Positions 63,878 to 64,000 of a DNA stretch of 64,000 bases are shown piece after piece. Numbering within the stretch: position 1 is the first letter of the stretch; every line of letters starts with the position of its first letter. Source of the DNA: Dorea sp. AF36-15AT (GTDB taxonomy: Bacteria; Bacillota; Clostridia; Lachnospirales; Lachnospiraceae). The position numbers and the translations under genes were made by a program. The notes beneath the pieces are model-generated. The model was not told where the DNA came from. It saw nothing but the letters and a program-made list of their open reading frames with translations, and ran no database searches. The DNA is taken from assembly GCF_003477705.1 (NCBI RefSeq), contig NZ_QUDV01000005.1, positions 136,227 through 200,226 of the forward strand, given 5' to 3'.

Positions 63878-64000
63878 ATGGGAAATTATTACATATGTAA
63901 GATATTTGCGATGATATTGATAGTTCTTATTGTTTTTACAGGGTGCGGACAAAATCGAATTACGGAAAAAGAAGAAAAGAAAGAAACCGTAGAATCTGAA
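63878..64000 (+). CDS. Lipoprotein gene, start only (partial)
   Basis: The first 41 codons of an open frame that leaves the window. MGNYYICKIFAMILIVLIVFTGC is cut here by the lipobox (FTGC, cysteine 23), so the product is likely a lipoprotein; a polar Glu/Lys-rich linker follows. No good Shine-Dalgarno site precedes the ATG. It begins 10 bases after the PBP stop. A beta-lactamase or a second wall enzyme would fit the context, but the visible part does not decide. The segment YICKIF is encoded by a TTAC-N4-GTAA dyad, as is YACKIF in the PBP gene. Confidence 0.6.
   Translation, partial: MGNYYICKIFAMILIVLIVFTGCGQNRITEKEEKKETVESE
63889..63900. promoter_or_regulatory. BlaI/MecI-like operator 3 inside the lipoprotein gene
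   Basis: TTACATATGTAA is a perfect 12-base palindrome whose centre TACA-TA-TGTA equals the BlaI/MecI consensus. It is followed by GATATTTG, close to the GATTTTTG after operator 2. Confidence 0.6.

Larger units (their letters stand above)
46600..64000. mobile_element. Integrated, degraded conjugative element (Tn916/Tn1549-like), left part
   Basis: From 46,600 on, housekeeping genes stop. The backbone pieces parA, parB, adhesin, RadC-like, DUF3991/TOPRIM and CwlT-like lysozyme/CHAP all belong to conjugative elements of gut Firmicutes. Relaxase, coupling protein, VirB4 and integrase are missing; DUF3991 has an internal deletion and CwlT lacks its N-terminus. AT-rich cargo (46,934-49,746 and 56,021-59,757) and a penicillin-binding protein unit fill the rest. 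The left border is inferred from gene content and a cluster of TTGGGGA repeats; the right end is beyond the window. Confidence 0.65.

Noticed and set aside
46600..64000. Prophage as an alternative for the accessory region
   Set aside because: No capsid, tail, terminase, portal or phage repressor gene is present; the backbone genes match conjugative elements.

Overview
The window reads as a chromosome segment of a low-to-mid GC, spore-forming anaerobic Firmicute, most likely a gut Lachnospiraceae (Dorea / Coprococcus / Mediterraneibacter-like; the genus is inference). The signs are an intact sporulation sigma factor SigK, CodY, IreB-RuvX-DUF1292-Fur-RNase J gene order, a CIRCE-controlled groESL operon, DUF5688, YqeG, and SpaA/VaFE-type Gram-positive surface protein.

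Bases 1-46,600 are chromosomal backbone. 1-4,600 holds a small membrane protein with a radical SAM protein, an amino-acid symporter, and an iron alcohol dehydrogenase with its MarR repressor. 4,620-4,814 is a structured non-coding element. 4,844-14,239 carries DegV, endonuclease IV, a GH25 lipoprotein and a dense group of RNA and ribosome modification genes (TrmO, PrmA, RsmE, cysteine desulfurase with ThiI, MtaB) plus a Crh-like HPr. 14,297-19,362 is ireB-ruvX-DUF1292-fur-rnj-trmR-trhP, where the last two are predicted to make the wobble 5-methoxyuridine of tRNA. 19,382-25,190 has sigK, comM, dprA and topA. 25,221-30,678 has codY, groES-groEL and guaB. 30,749-37,473 has galM, an amidase, a Mn2+ (yybP-ykoY) riboswitch with its P-type ATPase, a chorismate mutase-shikimate kinase fusion, a YqeG phosphatase and efp. 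37,649-46,500 has a DUF5688 protein, tRNA-Arg(CCG) divergent from argS, two tRNA editing proteins, a CPBP protease, an NlpC/P60 hydrolase, rpsB and tsf.

From just after the tsf terminator (about 46,600) to the end, the character changes. This part looks like an integrated, degraded conjugative element of the Tn916/Tn1549 kind. Backbone pieces are parA, parB, a thioester/VaFE surface adhesin, two small proteins, a RadC-like protein, a broken DUF3991/TOPRIM gene and a CwlT-like lysozyme/CHAP gene without its N-terminus. No relaxase, VirB4/VirD4 or integrase is present in the window. The right end lies outside. Two visibly AT-richer cargo blocks sit in it: (A) 46,934-49,746, a DUF4297 (Cap4-like nuclease) gene overlapping a Rad50/SMC-like ATPase gene, which resembles a two-gene Lamassu-type defence system; (B) 56,021-59,757, an AAA15 ATPase, RloB and a KAP-type P-loop NTPase behind one strong promoter, a candidate three-gene defence operon. 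A third cargo block starts at 61,690: a MecA-like class B penicillin-binding protein and the start of a lipoprotein, with repeated TTAC-N4-GTAA dyads of BlaI/MecI type, two of them inside the coding sequences.

No CRISPR array, rRNA or intact insertion sequence was seen. All family names come from motif recognition by eye; no database search was run.
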